Part shown: in pieces, positions 42,487 through 50,823 of the stretch
Position numbering within the stretch: the stretch's first letter is position 1
Layout: the number at the start of each line of letters is the position of its first letter
Assembly (NCBI RefSeq): GCF_000349945.1
Contig: NC_020516.1
Location: 372,001 to 436,000 of the forward strand
Origin: Azoarcus sp. KH32C
GTDB lineage: Bacteria; Pseudomonadota; Gammaproteobacteria; Burkholderiales; Rhodocyclaceae
Direction of reading: 5' to 3'
DNA length: 64,000 bases
The notes under the pieces: generated by a model
What the model was told of the DNA's origin: nothing
The model's input: only the letters and a program-made list of their open reading frames with translations
Database searches by the model: none
Position numbers and translations under genes: made by a program

Positions 42487-43866
42487 TCACGCCATGCGGG
42501 TCGGATTTTCGGTTGCGAGGCGAGGAGTCCGCCGCGACGAGTGGCTCATCCGCGACAAGGTCCGTCGAAGGCCCGGGTGTTCGGCGTGCAGTGCGGCGAG
42601 TAGCCGTTGGCCATTCCACGGAGTGCAAGCTGGTCCATAGAGTTGCCGATCGAGCGCTCCAAGCTCCGTCCGAGTAGCCTGTCCTCCAAGGTGCTGGGCG
42701 ATTGCGAGCAGGCTTGCGGGGGCCGGTGGGAGGCCTTTGCCGCGCCATTGGAGCAGGGCGGCTCGGGCGGCGAGCGGATCATTATTGCGGCATGCACGTC
42801 GGAAGTGGAAGTACGGCGTATTGCGGCGGAGCCAGATGAGTGCCGCGGCCATTGCCAGTAGTGCCAGTCCCGCGAAGGTCGTGATGAGTGCAGGGCCGCT
42901 GGCTGGCGCGTTCACCGGGGCAGCGGAAGGGGCCAGGGGGGGTGAAACTGGGGGCGCGGATGATATTGCTTGGGCGCTCACGTCGATAGCGGGCGAGGCC
43001 GCGGTGGCGGGGCTTGTCATGGCCATGATCGTGCGTGCAGGAAGATCGGCATGGCGCGCTGCATTGTTGAGGGTGTCCCACCATGCCAGCCTCAGAGCGG
43101 GGATGGTGAGATCGCCGCTCTGCCGCGGCACCATCAGCCAGGTCTGCTCGCGCGTGCCAATAATCCCGCCCTCGTCCTCACGCTCTTCGAGGCGCGGCGG
43201 TTCGGGATGCACGGAGAAGCCTTCGGCATCCGGTTGCAGCGCGGGCAGCTGCGCGGCGGACAAGCCTCTCGCCTCGATACGGATGGTGCGCCGTAATGCT
43301 TGTCCGGGCTTCAGCGGGAGCCCGGCGGGTTGCCACGATTCGGTCAGCGTCAGCGTGCGTGCCGGCAGCCAGTCCTCGCCCCGTCGATCGAAGGGGATTG
43401 CCCGTACGGCGAGCGTCAAAGGCGGCGCATCGATACGTCGCTCGGCGGATTTGCCGGTGCTGTTGGCCTGGATGCTGACATGGCCGTCGGTTAGCGGCAG
43501 CGGCCCGCTGGCGAAAGGGAGGATCAGGTAGCGGCGTTCCGTGACGCGGTAGCGTCTGCCGGCGCGGGTGACTTCGTCCACCTTTTCGCCTGCGCTGGCG
43601 CGGATCTCGGCGAAGGCCGAGCGTGGAGCGTGGAAGGCGAGTTCGCGCGTGCTTACGGCTTGGTAGAGACGCAGGGTGTAGATCGCTTGCGCTTGAACGT
43701 AGACCGTGTCGGGTTCCAGTTGCGCCTCGATCCAGAGGTCGGCATTCGCACCATCACTTGCCATCGCCCGTCCGACGGCGAGGATCAGCGCGATGGCGCA
43801 CGCGAGCCGCGCCATGGCAAGGGCGGTCCAGTGAGGACGGGCGGCATCTCGCAGTCGCATCACCAT
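42487..43866 (-). CDS. batD: BatD-like protein
   Basis: About 459 residues: a signal peptide (about 17-37), a large beta-rich periplasmic region (residues 40-300), one transmembrane helix (about 347-367) and a cytoplasmic helical tail. This is the BatD (oxygen-tolerance) layout. The start overlaps the preceding gene; ATG at 43866 and GTG at 43863 are both possible. It is the last gene of the Bat/MoxR operon, a system tied to envelope stress and aerotolerance in other bacteria. Confidence 0.85.
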   Translation of the reverse strand: MVMRLRDAARPHWTALAMARLACAIALILAVGRAMASDGANADLWIEAQLEPDTVYVQAQAIYTLRLYQAVSTRELAFHAPRSAFAEIRASAGEKVDEVTRAGRRYRVTERRYLILPFASGPLPLTDGHVSIQANSTGKSAERRIDAPPLTLAVRAIPFDRRGEDWLPARTLTLTESWQPAGLPLKPGQALRRTIRIEARGLSAAQLPALQPDAEGFSVHPEPPRLEEREDEGGIIGTREQTWLMVPRQSGDLTIPALRLAWWDTLNNAARHADLPARTIMAMTSPATAASPAIDVSAQAISSAPPVSPPLAPSAAPVNAPASGPALITTFAGLALLAMAAALIWLRRNTPYFHFRRACRNNDPLAARAALLQWRGKGLPPAPASLLAIAQHLGGQATRTELGALDRQLYGPACTPWNGQRLLAALHAEHPGLRRTLSRMSHSSRRTPRLATENPTRMA

Positions 43867-45401
43867 GGGCGCGACACCTCCCCGCTTTGGCGGCGGCGAT
43901 GTTCGAGTTCGAGCTTGCGCCGCAGCAGCCCCGCTGGTTCGTCCGGCACGCGGCGCAGCCATTGTTCGGCGAGGCGTTGGGCTTCCTGTTCGTGATCGCT
44001 GCGCGCGGCGTTCTGCTCGGCTGCGGACGGCGCAGGCGGCGGAGGGGGTGCCTTGCCCTTGCCTCCGCCTGCAGCAGGTGGCGGCGGGGGCGGTATCAGC
44101 CTTTGCACCACATCGCGGTTGTGTCGGATATCAGGGTCGTTCGGGCGTTGCCGCAGCGCAGTTTCGAACGCTTGCAAGGCTTCTTGCAGGCGCTCCTCGT
44201 GCGCCAGCGCATTGCCGCGGTTGTACAGGGAGTCGGCATCGTCGAACGGCTCGAGCAGGGATGCGGCTTCCGCATAGCGACCGGCGCGATAGTAGGCGAC
44301 GGCTTTCCAGCGGGGATCGGCGAACTGTCGGGCTGCGGCTGCGGCGTCTCCGTCTTGCAGCACGAGCGGCGCACGCTGGTCGGGACGGCGGCGCCATCCG
44401 GTGAGGTCCATCGCGTCGGCGGAGGAGAAGGGGCACACCACGGCAACGGCGAGGAGGATGAGCAGGCCGCGCCGGAACGCCAGGGCGGCGAGCGGCAGGA
44501 TGAGTGGCAACAGCCATGGTCCCAGTTCCTGAGGTGTCGCCGCGTGTGCCCGGGTTGCCCGGGTACCGTGGCCGGTGGCGAGATCGGTGGCAATGAGGCT
44601 TGCAGCCGCGCTGGCATCGGCGAGGGCGACGTAGCGTCCCCCTGTTGCGCGGATCGAGTCGGTCAAGGGCGACGCGGCGGCGCTCCCATTGTCGGTCGGG
44701 CCGGTGTGCAGCAGCGAGACGCGGACGCCGTCGCGGTGCAGCGCCTCAAGAACTTCGAGGGCTTCGGCGGAGGCGACGGTATGCGACGTGAACCAGACGA
44801 CGTCGCGCCCGTCCGCTCCGGACTTGGACAGGGTTTTTTGGGCGAGGCGCAGGGCGCGCTCAGGGCGGTCGCCAGCGAGCGGCAGCAGTCCCGGCGACAA
44901 TTCCGGGACCAGCAATCGCAGCGTTGCCGCGTCGGTGGTCGGGGGCGCCGCGAGGTAGGGTTCCTCGCCATACACCACGAGCGCCGTTTGCCCGTCCGGC
45001 AACTGGCCGAGCAGTTCGAGCAAGGCGATGCGCATGGCCTCGTCGGTCGCGGGCGCGTCGAGCTCGGCGGCCGGCGGAGAAAGGCCGACCAGCAGCACGC
45101 GCACGGCATCGCTGCGCAGGGCAATCGCGTTCTTGCCCGGGACCGCGGGGCCCGCCAGCGCAAGCACCGCGAGCATCAGGCCGACGGTCGTGGCGATCCG
45201 CGTGCTGCGGTGCCGGTCGGGCAGACGTGGTATCGCCACATGCGGGAGTAGCGCGGGATCGACGACGCCTTCCCAGTTGCCATGCTCGGGCGTCCGGTGG
45301 CGAGCGAGGTGCCAGAGTAGGATCCCCAGCGGCAGCAGGGCGAGCAGCCACCAGGGGCGCAGCAGCGTCAGTTCTGCGAACAGCTTCGCCACGTCGGTCA
45401 T
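43860..45401 (-). CDS. Fused BatB-BatC protein: degenerate VWA domain plus TPR
   Basis: This 513-residue membrane protein has spans near 14-31, 69-87 and 292-330. The VWA domain (about 95-285) lacks a canonical DXSXS metal site: the equivalent stretch reads LLVGLSPPA. A C-terminal TPR segment (about 350-425; YRAGRYAEAASLLEP, YNRGNALAHEERLQEAL) and a Pro-rich stretch follow. BatB and BatC are often separate genes. The start overlaps the BatA-like gene stop by 4 nt. The altered metal site suggests a structural rather than ligand-gated VWA. Confidence 0.85.
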   Translation of the reverse strand: MTDVAKLFAELTLLRPWWLLALLPLGILLWHLARHRTPEHGNWEGVVDPALLPHVAIPRLPDRHRSTRIATTVGLMLAVLALAGPAVPGKNAIALRSDAVRVLLVGLSPPAAELDAPATDEAMRIALLELLGQLPDGQTALVVYGEEPYLAAPPTTDAATLRLLVPELSPGLLPLAGDRPERALRLAQKTLSKSGADGRDVVWFTSHTVASAEALEVLEALHRDGVRVSLLHTGPTDNGSAAASPLTDSIRATGGRYVALADASAAASLIATDLATGHGTRATRAHAATPQELGPWLLPLILPLAALAFRRGLLILLAVAVVCPFSSADAMDLTGWRRRPDQRAPLVLQDGDAAAAARQFADPRWKAVAYYRAGRYAEAASLLEPFDDADSLYNRGNALAHEERLQEALQAFETALRQRPNDPDIRHNRDVVQRLIPPPPPPAAGGGKGKAPPPPPAPSAAEQNAARSDHEQEAQRLAEQWLRRVPDEPAGLLRRKLELEHRRRQSGEVSRPW

Positions 45402-46399
45402 CGCCGTGCTCCGGTGCGGCGACGCAGGGCGATCAGCGTGGCGAGAACCAGCGCAGCGGCCAGCGGCCAGGGATACAGCTCCTGTGCCGGTCGGCCGTCC
45501 GCGTGCCCGAGATCGGTCGGTTCGAGATCGTCGATCAGGCGATAGAACGCCGACAGGCCTGCGGCGTCGGTGGCGCGCCGGTAGGAGCCGCCCGTCCTGC
45601 CGGCAAGCTCGCGCAGGGAATCTTCATCGAGGTCGGCCGAAGGATTGGTCTCGCGCGGCCCGTCCGCCATAGCCACCTGCGTGCGTTCTGCGCCGATGCC
45701 CACGACATGGATGCGCAGTCCCTCGCGTTGCGCGATCCAGCCCGCCTGTGTCGGCGTCAGTTGCCCCGCGGTGTTGGCGCCGTCCGTCAACAGCACCAGT
45801 ACGCGGGCGTTGCCGCCGAACTCCCGAAGACGCGTGGCGGCGAGCGCGATGGCGTCTCCGAGCGCCGTTTCGCGGCCCGCGAGGCCGATCGCGACGTCGT
45901 CGAGCGCGGCGCGAACGGCGTCCAGATCGAAGGTGAGCGGCGTATGCAGGTAGGCCTGTTTGCCGAACACGATCAGGCCGACGCGATCGCCGTCGCGGCG
46001 CGACAGGAAGTCCTGCGCGAGGCGGCGCGCGACGGTCAGGCGCTCGGTGGGCCGGCCGTCGACGCCAAGGTCGGCCGTCGCCATGCTGGCCGAGATGTCC
46101 AGCGCGAGCATCAGGTCGCGGCCGGTTGCCGGCAGGTCATGCGGATCGGCGGGGGCGAGCGGCCGGGCTGCTGCCAGCACGAGCAGCATCCAGGCTGTGC
46201 TGGCGAGCCATAGGTCGATGCCGACCCTTCGGCGTGTCCGGGCGGGACCGGGCAGGGCGGCCTGGTTGGGGGAAGGCAGCACGAATGCGTCGAGCGAGGG
46301 TACGCGCAGGACGGCGCCCGGATCTGTCGCCGGCAGGCACCGGCGAACGAGCCAAGGGAGCGGCAATAGCGCCAGCAGCCAGGGCCACAAGAAGCTCAT
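45398..46399 (-). CDS. batA: BatA-like VWA-domain membrane protein
   Basis: A 333-residue protein with N-terminal spans (about 3-18 and 62-80), a VWA domain with intact metal site (LDISASMATAD; later LLTDGANT) and a C-terminal span (about 305-323). The intact MIDAS contrasts with the degenerate one in the next gene. ATG at 46399 overlaps the DUF4381 stop as ATGA. It probably forms a membrane complex with the BatB-BatC fusion and BatD, driven by the MoxR ATPase. Confidence 0.9.
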   Translation of the reverse strand: MSFLWPWLLALLPLPWLVRRCLPATDPGAVLRVPSLDAFVLPSPNQAALPGPARTRRRVGIDLWLASTAWMLLVLAAARPLAPADPHDLPATGRDLMLALDISASMATADLGVDGRPTERLTVARRLAQDFLSRRDGDRVGLIVFGKQAYLHTPLTFDLDAVRAALDDVAIGLAGRETALGDAIALAATRLREFGGNARVLVLLTDGANTAGQLTPTQAGWIAQREGLRIHVVGIGAERTQVAMADGPRETNPSADLDEDSLRELAGRTGGSYRRATDAAGLSAFYRLIDDLEPTDLGHADGRPAQELYPWPLAAALVLATLIALRRRTGARR

Positions 46400-46875
46400 G
46401 GCGCGTTGTGCTCCAACCACTGGCGGGCGAGCGCCACGAGTGGCTCGGCGTCGTGCTCGCGCCACCCGCGGACAGCGTCGGTGCGCCGATACGGCAAGTC
46501 TTCCAGCACCGCTCCGGCGCCCGCCACGAACGCTGTTTGGCCTCCGTGCGCATCCAGGAACTGCAGCCAGGCCACGCCCGTCAGGCCCGCCACGGATGCC
46601 TGTGGGAAGCGCCACCGGGCGTAGCGGCGCAGTAACCCGGAGATACCGGCTGCGAGCGCGACCGGATCACGAGCCTCCCCATAAACTCGTGCCAGGGAGT
46701 CCAGCTCATGCAGGGCATCGCGGAGCGGGCGTCGCCGCCAATATCGTCGGCCGAGCCAGATTCCGGCGGCGAGCACGCATGCCAGCACGATCCACCAGCC
46801 GGGCTCGGGCGGCCACCATCCCGATGGTGGCGGGAGGTGGATGTCGCGGAGGTCGTCGACCGTTGCGGTATTCAT
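46396..46875 (-). CDS. DUF4381 membrane protein
   Basis: This 159-residue protein has one transmembrane helix (about 28-45) followed by RRYWRRRPLRDALHELD and a helical cytoplasmic domain ending in WLEHNAP. Position between DUF58 and BatA genes and the single-span plan fit DUF4381. Start ATG at 46875 overlaps the DUF58 stop as ATGA. Its biochemical role is unknown. Confidence 0.85.
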   Translation of the reverse strand: MNTATVDDLRDIHLPPPSGWWPPEPGWWIVLACVLAAGIWLGRRYWRRRPLRDALHELDSLARVYGEARDPVALAAGISGLLRRYARWRFPQASVAGLTGVAWLQFLDAHGGQTAFVAGAGAVLEDLPYRRTDAVRGWREHDAEPLVALARQWLEHNAP

Positions 46876-47801
46876 GCGGCGCGACGCGGCTGAAACAAGG
46901 GCGCGAGCGCCGACAGCGGATCGTCGTCCGTCGCAAGCGGCAGGAGTGTTGCGCCAAGATGCCGCGAGAGGGCGGCAAGGCGTTCGCTGCGCGCACGAAA
47001 GGGCGCGCCGTAGGCTGCGCGAGCGGCATCGTCGCGCAGATCCAGCGAGCACTCGGCGTTGGGAGTGGCAATGCGATAGATGCCAGGCGGAGGCGGCGTG
47101 GATTCGAGTGCGTCGAATACGTGCACGAGGGTAATGCGTGTCGCAGTGCGTAGCGTGTGCAGCACATGTTCGCCCGTCGTATCCAGGGCTTGGAAGTCGG
47201 ACAGCACGACTGCACAGGTCCCCGGACGGACTCCACGGGCGAATGCCTGCAGGGCGGCACCGAAACTGGCCGGATTGCGGGCGATTTCCGCGTCTGCAGC
47301 GCTTGTCACGAGCCGATGGATGAAGCCGAGCGCGCTGTGTTCGCGCGCACGTGCGGGCAGGTCGTGATAAGTGCGCCCGTCGTGAATGACGCCGCCGATG
47401 CGGTCGCCCGCGTCGACCGTGGTCCAAGCCAGCAATGCCGCTACCTTTGCCGCGGCGACCGATTTGAACATGCGGCGTGTGCCGAAGCGCATTGTCGCGC
47501 CGAGATCGACGAACAGCCGGACCGGCTGCTCGCGCTCTTCGTGAAACAGTTTCGTAAAGGGGCGACCGCAGCGCGCGGTGTGTCGCCAGTCCACATTGCG
47601 CAGATCGTCGCCGGCCTGGTAAGGGCGTACCTCGGCAAAGTCGAGCCCGCGCCCGGGCGTCGTGCCGCGGTGTACTCCGCCGCGCGGGCCTCGCGCCGCC
47701 GCGGCGAGGGTGCGCAGCGCGGCGGCCCGGGCGCGCAGCGCAATCAGGTCATGTTGCGAGGGGGCGACCGCAGCGGACTGCCGGTCGAAGTCCGGGCTCA
47801 C
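46872..47801 (-). CDS. DUF58 protein
   Basis: A 309-residue cytoplasmic protein with the DUF58 signature GRGLDFAEVRPYQAGDDLRN followed by VDWRHTAR, then a VWA-like fold (LFVDLGATMRFG; VVLSDFQAL). It starts with GTG at 47801, overlapping the MoxR stop as GTGA. DUF58 proteins consistently accompany MoxR ATPases and Bat proteins. Confidence 0.93.
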   Translation of the reverse strand: MSPDFDRQSAAVAPSQHDLIALRARAAALRTLAAAARGPRGGVHRGTTPGRGLDFAEVRPYQAGDDLRNVDWRHTARCGRPFTKLFHEEREQPVRLFVDLGATMRFGTRRMFKSVAAAKVAALLAWTTVDAGDRIGGVIHDGRTYHDLPARAREHSALGFIHRLVTSAADAEIARNPASFGAALQAFARGVRPGTCAVVLSDFQALDTTGEHVLHTLRTATRITLVHVFDALESTPPPPGIYRIATPNAECSLDLRDDAARAAYGAPFRARSERLAALSRHLGATLLPLATDDDPLSALAPLFQPRRAA

Positions 47802-48772
47802 GGTACCGGTACGCGTTCGAGCAGGGCCGTCACGAGCGCGTCCGTGCTCATGCCGTTCGCTTGCGCATCCCAGCCCAGCAGGATGCGGTGGCGCAGGACG
47901 TCCGGTGCGACGGCCTGGATGTCATCAGGGGAGACGTAGTCGCGGCCGAGCAGCCAGGCACGCGCCCGCGCGGCACGTTCGAGCGCGAGCGTCCCGCGCG
48001 GACTCGCGCCGAAGCGCACGGCTTGTGCGAGATCGACGCCGTAACGCTCGGGGCTGCGGGTCGCCGCGACGAGCTCGACGATGTAGCGTTCGAGGTCCGG
48101 ACTGAGGTGCAGTTCGAGGACGGCGCGCCGCGCAGCGAAAACCTGCTCCTGCGTGAGGATCGGGCTCCGCGCCGGCCGCGGCCTCGTCTCCAGCGCGCCG
48201 AGCGCTTCCGCTCGGGCGAGGCGCAGGATCTCGCGTTCGCTTTCGGGCGTCGGATAGTCCACGCGTACGTGGAGCAGGAAGCGGTCGAGCTGCGCTTCCG
48301 GCAGCGGATAAGTCCCTTCGTGTTCGATCGGATTCTGCGTCGCGATCACGAGGAACAGGCGAGGCAGTGCGAAGGTGGTCTGTCCGACGGTGATCTGCTG
48401 TTCGCCCATCGCTTCGAGCAGGGCCGACTGCACCTTCGCCGGCGCGCGATTGATCTCGTCGGCGAGGAGCAGATGATGGAACAGCGGTCCGTGCTCGAAA
48501 TGGAAGCTGCCGTCCTGCGGACGGAAGATCTCGCTGCCGGTGAGGTCGGCAGGCAGCAGGTCGGGCGTGAACTGGATGCGGTGGAAGTCGGCCGCGATCA
48601 TCGACGCCAGCAGGCGTGCAGCGCGCGTCTTGGCGATCCCGGGAGGGCCCTCGAGCAGCACGTGGCCGTCGGCGAGCAGCGCGATCAGCAGCCTTTCGAT
48701 CAGTTGCGGCTGGCCGACCACTTCGGCCTGCAGCGCGGCAAGTAGGGTCTGCACCTGGGGGAGCGGATTCAT
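47798..48772 (-). CDS. MoxR-family AAA+ ATPase
   Basis: A 324-residue ATPase: Walker A GPPGIAKTRAA (about 42-52), Walker B LLLADEINRAP (about 105-115), sensor I IATQNP (about 147-152) and arginine-rich lid. MoxR ATPases act as chaperones for metal-dependent VWA proteins. It is the first gene of the six-gene Bat operon, all joined by 4-nt overlaps. Confidence 0.95.
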   Translation of the reverse strand: MNPLPQVQTLLAALQAEVVGQPQLIERLLIALLADGHVLLEGPPGIAKTRAARLLASMIAADFHRIQFTPDLLPADLTGSEIFRPQDGSFHFEHGPLFHHLLLADEINRAPAKVQSALLEAMGEQQITVGQTTFALPRLFLVIATQNPIEHEGTYPLPEAQLDRFLLHVRVDYPTPESEREILRLARAEALGALETRPRPARSPILTQEQVFAARRAVLELHLSPDLERYIVELVAATRSPERYGVDLAQAVRFGASPRGTLALERAARARAWLLGRDYVSPDDIQAVAPDVLRHRILLGWDAQANGMSTDALVTALLERVPVP

Positions 48773-48788
48773 CGGTTTGGAGTCTCGT

Positions 48789-49988
48789 TCAAGCTGCGGA
48801 CGCCGTGTTTTCGACGACGGGCTGATCGGCGGTGCACGGACGGCACGCGAGCCAGAACAGGGCGGCGAGCATTGCCGCGAACAGGAAACCGCCCTGGTTT
48901 TGCACGAGCCAGCGCATGTCCACGAAGCCGCGCCAACCGAAGGGGACGGCTCCTATAAGCAGCATCCCCTTGCGCAGCCACCACACTGCCGCGGGCAGCG
49001 CGACACCGAATCCGCCCACCAGTGTCAGCCACTGCCGACGTTCGGAGCCCGTCAGTGAAGACCACATTGCCACGGAGAGCGGCACGAGAACGAGGCAATC
49101 GTATTCCTTCAGCCGCGGCAACAGGAGTGCCGTGCCTGCAACGGCCACCAGCGTGCGGACCAGGGAGGACGGAGTGCGCGCGATCGCCCGCAGCGTCAGC
49201 AGAACGACTCCGCAGGCCCACAGCAGGTAGGCGAAGATGACGCCGGGTCCGCCTCCGAGGCCGAGGCCGGTCTTTCTGACGAGCATCGAGAAGCCGAAGC
49301 CGGGAACCTCGTTCGCGTGACGGACGGCGACGTTCAGCCATTCGGCGAAGTAAGTGGGAAAGAGCGTCAAGTCCGCCGCATACCACGCGGCGACAAGCAC
49401 GATACAGAGCCCGGGGATCAGGAACTCGCGGCGCAGGAGCACCGGCAGGATCAGGTAGGCCGAATACAGCGGCTTGAAGGGGGCCGTGACGACACACAGC
49501 GCGGCGACCGGCCGCGTCGCGGATGCTGTGCTCCAGGTCAGCCACAGCAGCAGTCCGTAGAAGGGGATGGCCATGTTTCCCGATACCAGCTCGGAGACGA
49601 ACACCCCTGCGCCCGGAGCGACCACCAAAGCCAGCACGAGGGCCGCCGATCCGCACAGCCGGTAGAGGACATGGACGAAGAGCGCCGCGCCTGCGACATA
49701 GAGCGAGACGTAGGCGACGCTCAGGGCCGGCATGCCGAGCATCGATGCGATGCCGGCAAGCAGGCGCGTGCCGGCATACGGATAGGTGTGCGGGAGGAAA
49801 TAGCCGGTGCAGTCGCCGACGAAGCGGTAGGGATCGCCCGTTGCCTGTGCGGCTTCGATCGCACAGCGATAGACCGTGCCGTCCCAGAAATACGCCTGAT
49901 GTTCGACGAGGAGCGACAGCGCGAAGACAGCCCCCGGAATCAGGCAGGCGAGTGCGGCCAGCCAACGGGATGCGGGCATGCCGGTCAT
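48789..49988 (-). CDS. GT87/DUF2029-like polytopic membrane glycosyltransferase
   Basis: A 399-residue protein of about 10 membrane spans. Acidic residues sit in the first loop (YFWDGTVYR), and later conserved segments APFKPLYSAYLILP and RLKEYDCLVLVPL match the GT87/DUF2029 pattern of polyprenyl-phosphate-dependent mannosyl- or arabinosyl-type transferases. ATG overlaps the DPM1-like gene stop as ATGA, so the probable donor synthase and user are coupled. The sugar and acceptor are unknown. Confidence 0.8.
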   Translation of the reverse strand: MTGMPASRWLAALACLIPGAVFALSLLVEHQAYFWDGTVYRCAIEAAQATGDPYRFVGDCTGYFLPHTYPYAGTRLLAGIASMLGMPALSVAYVSLYVAGAALFVHVLYRLCGSAALVLALVVAPGAGVFVSELVSGNMAIPFYGLLLWLTWSTASATRPVAALCVVTAPFKPLYSAYLILPVLLRREFLIPGLCIVLVAAWYAADLTLFPTYFAEWLNVAVRHANEVPGFGFSMLVRKTGLGLGGGPGVIFAYLLWACGVVLLTLRAIARTPSSLVRTLVAVAGTALLLPRLKEYDCLVLVPLSVAMWSSLTGSERRQWLTLVGGFGVALPAAVWWLRKGMLLIGAVPFGWRGFVDMRWLVQNQGGFLFAAMLAALFWLACRPCTADQPVVENTASAA

Positions 49989-50737
49989 CGCGTGGCCCTC
50001 GCCGGCTGCGGTGTCATGTTCGACGGGGCACGGTGCAGGATCGCCCAGTGGGCAAAGCCCGCGATCTCCTTATATCCGAGCTTCGATTCGCCCACCTTTC
50101 GGTCCGGGAACACGACCGGGACTTCGCGGACGCGTAGCCGAGCCTGAACTGCCCGCTGCAGCAGCGCCACCAGGAACACGTAGCCCTGGGCCGTCACTTC
50201 CGCGTAATCGGCCTTGACCAAGGCGCTCGCGCGCCACGCGCGGAACCCCGCCGTGCAGTCGCGCACCGGGGCGAGACCGAGCCAGTGCCGCGCGACCAGA
50301 TTGCCGCCCCAGGACAGCATCCGGCGTCGCCAGCCCCAGTCGGGCGGCGTGCGATTGCCTTCCAGGTAGCGACTGCCGATCGCGAGATCCGCGCCCTGTT
50401 CAATCGCCTCGACGAGGCGCGGCAGGTCCGATGGCAGATGCGAAAAGTCGGCGTCCATCTGGATGACGATGTTCGGCGCGAACGTGGCCAGCACGTGGTC
50501 CAGTCCGCGCACGTACGCGGCGCCGAGGCCTGCGCGGGGGCCGCTCAGCAGCGACACGCCCGCCTGCCGCGTCGCGAGGCGCTTCACCTCCTCGGCGGTG
50601 CCGTCGGGCGACTCGTCGTCGACGACCAGCACGTGGACCTGCCATGCGGGACGCGACAGCGCAGCCAGAACCTCCCCGACGAGGGGGCCGATGTTGCCGC
50701 GCTCGTTATAAGTGGGAATGACGGCGGCAATTTTCAT
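49985..50737 (-). CDS. DPM1-like polyprenyl-phosphate mannosyltransferase family protein
   Basis: A 250-residue GT2 enzyme without membrane spans: IAAVIPTYNERGNI, VDDESPDGT, metal site QMDADFSHLP and GSRYLEGNRTPPDWGWRR with the VPVVFPDRKVGESKL region typical of dolichyl-phosphate mannose synthases. It would make an undecaprenyl-phosphate hexose, most likely mannose, for the GT87-like protein encoded directly downstream. Confidence 0.92.
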   Translation of the reverse strand: MKIAAVIPTYNERGNIGPLVGEVLAALSRPAWQVHVLVVDDESPDGTAEEVKRLATRQAGVSLLSGPRAGLGAAYVRGLDHVLATFAPNIVIQMDADFSHLPSDLPRLVEAIEQGADLAIGSRYLEGNRTPPDWGWRRRMLSWGGNLVARHWLGLAPVRDCTAGFRAWRASALVKADYAEVTAQGYVFLVALLQRAVQARLRVREVPVVFPDRKVGESKLGYKEIAGFAHWAILHRAPSNMTPQPARATR

Positions 50738-50823
50738 GGGCGGGACGGGAAGGGCGCTGCGGGCGCGTAGAATACAGGGCGAAACCCTTGAAATCCATAC
50801 GAATCAATGCAATCGGCAATGGT

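Noticed and set aside
48769..49965. A 398-codon minus-strand frame overlapping the GT87-like gene
   Set aside because: Its translation is Arg/Pro/Ala-rich and lacks membrane segments; the alternative frame gives a coherent polytopic protein coupled by ATGA.
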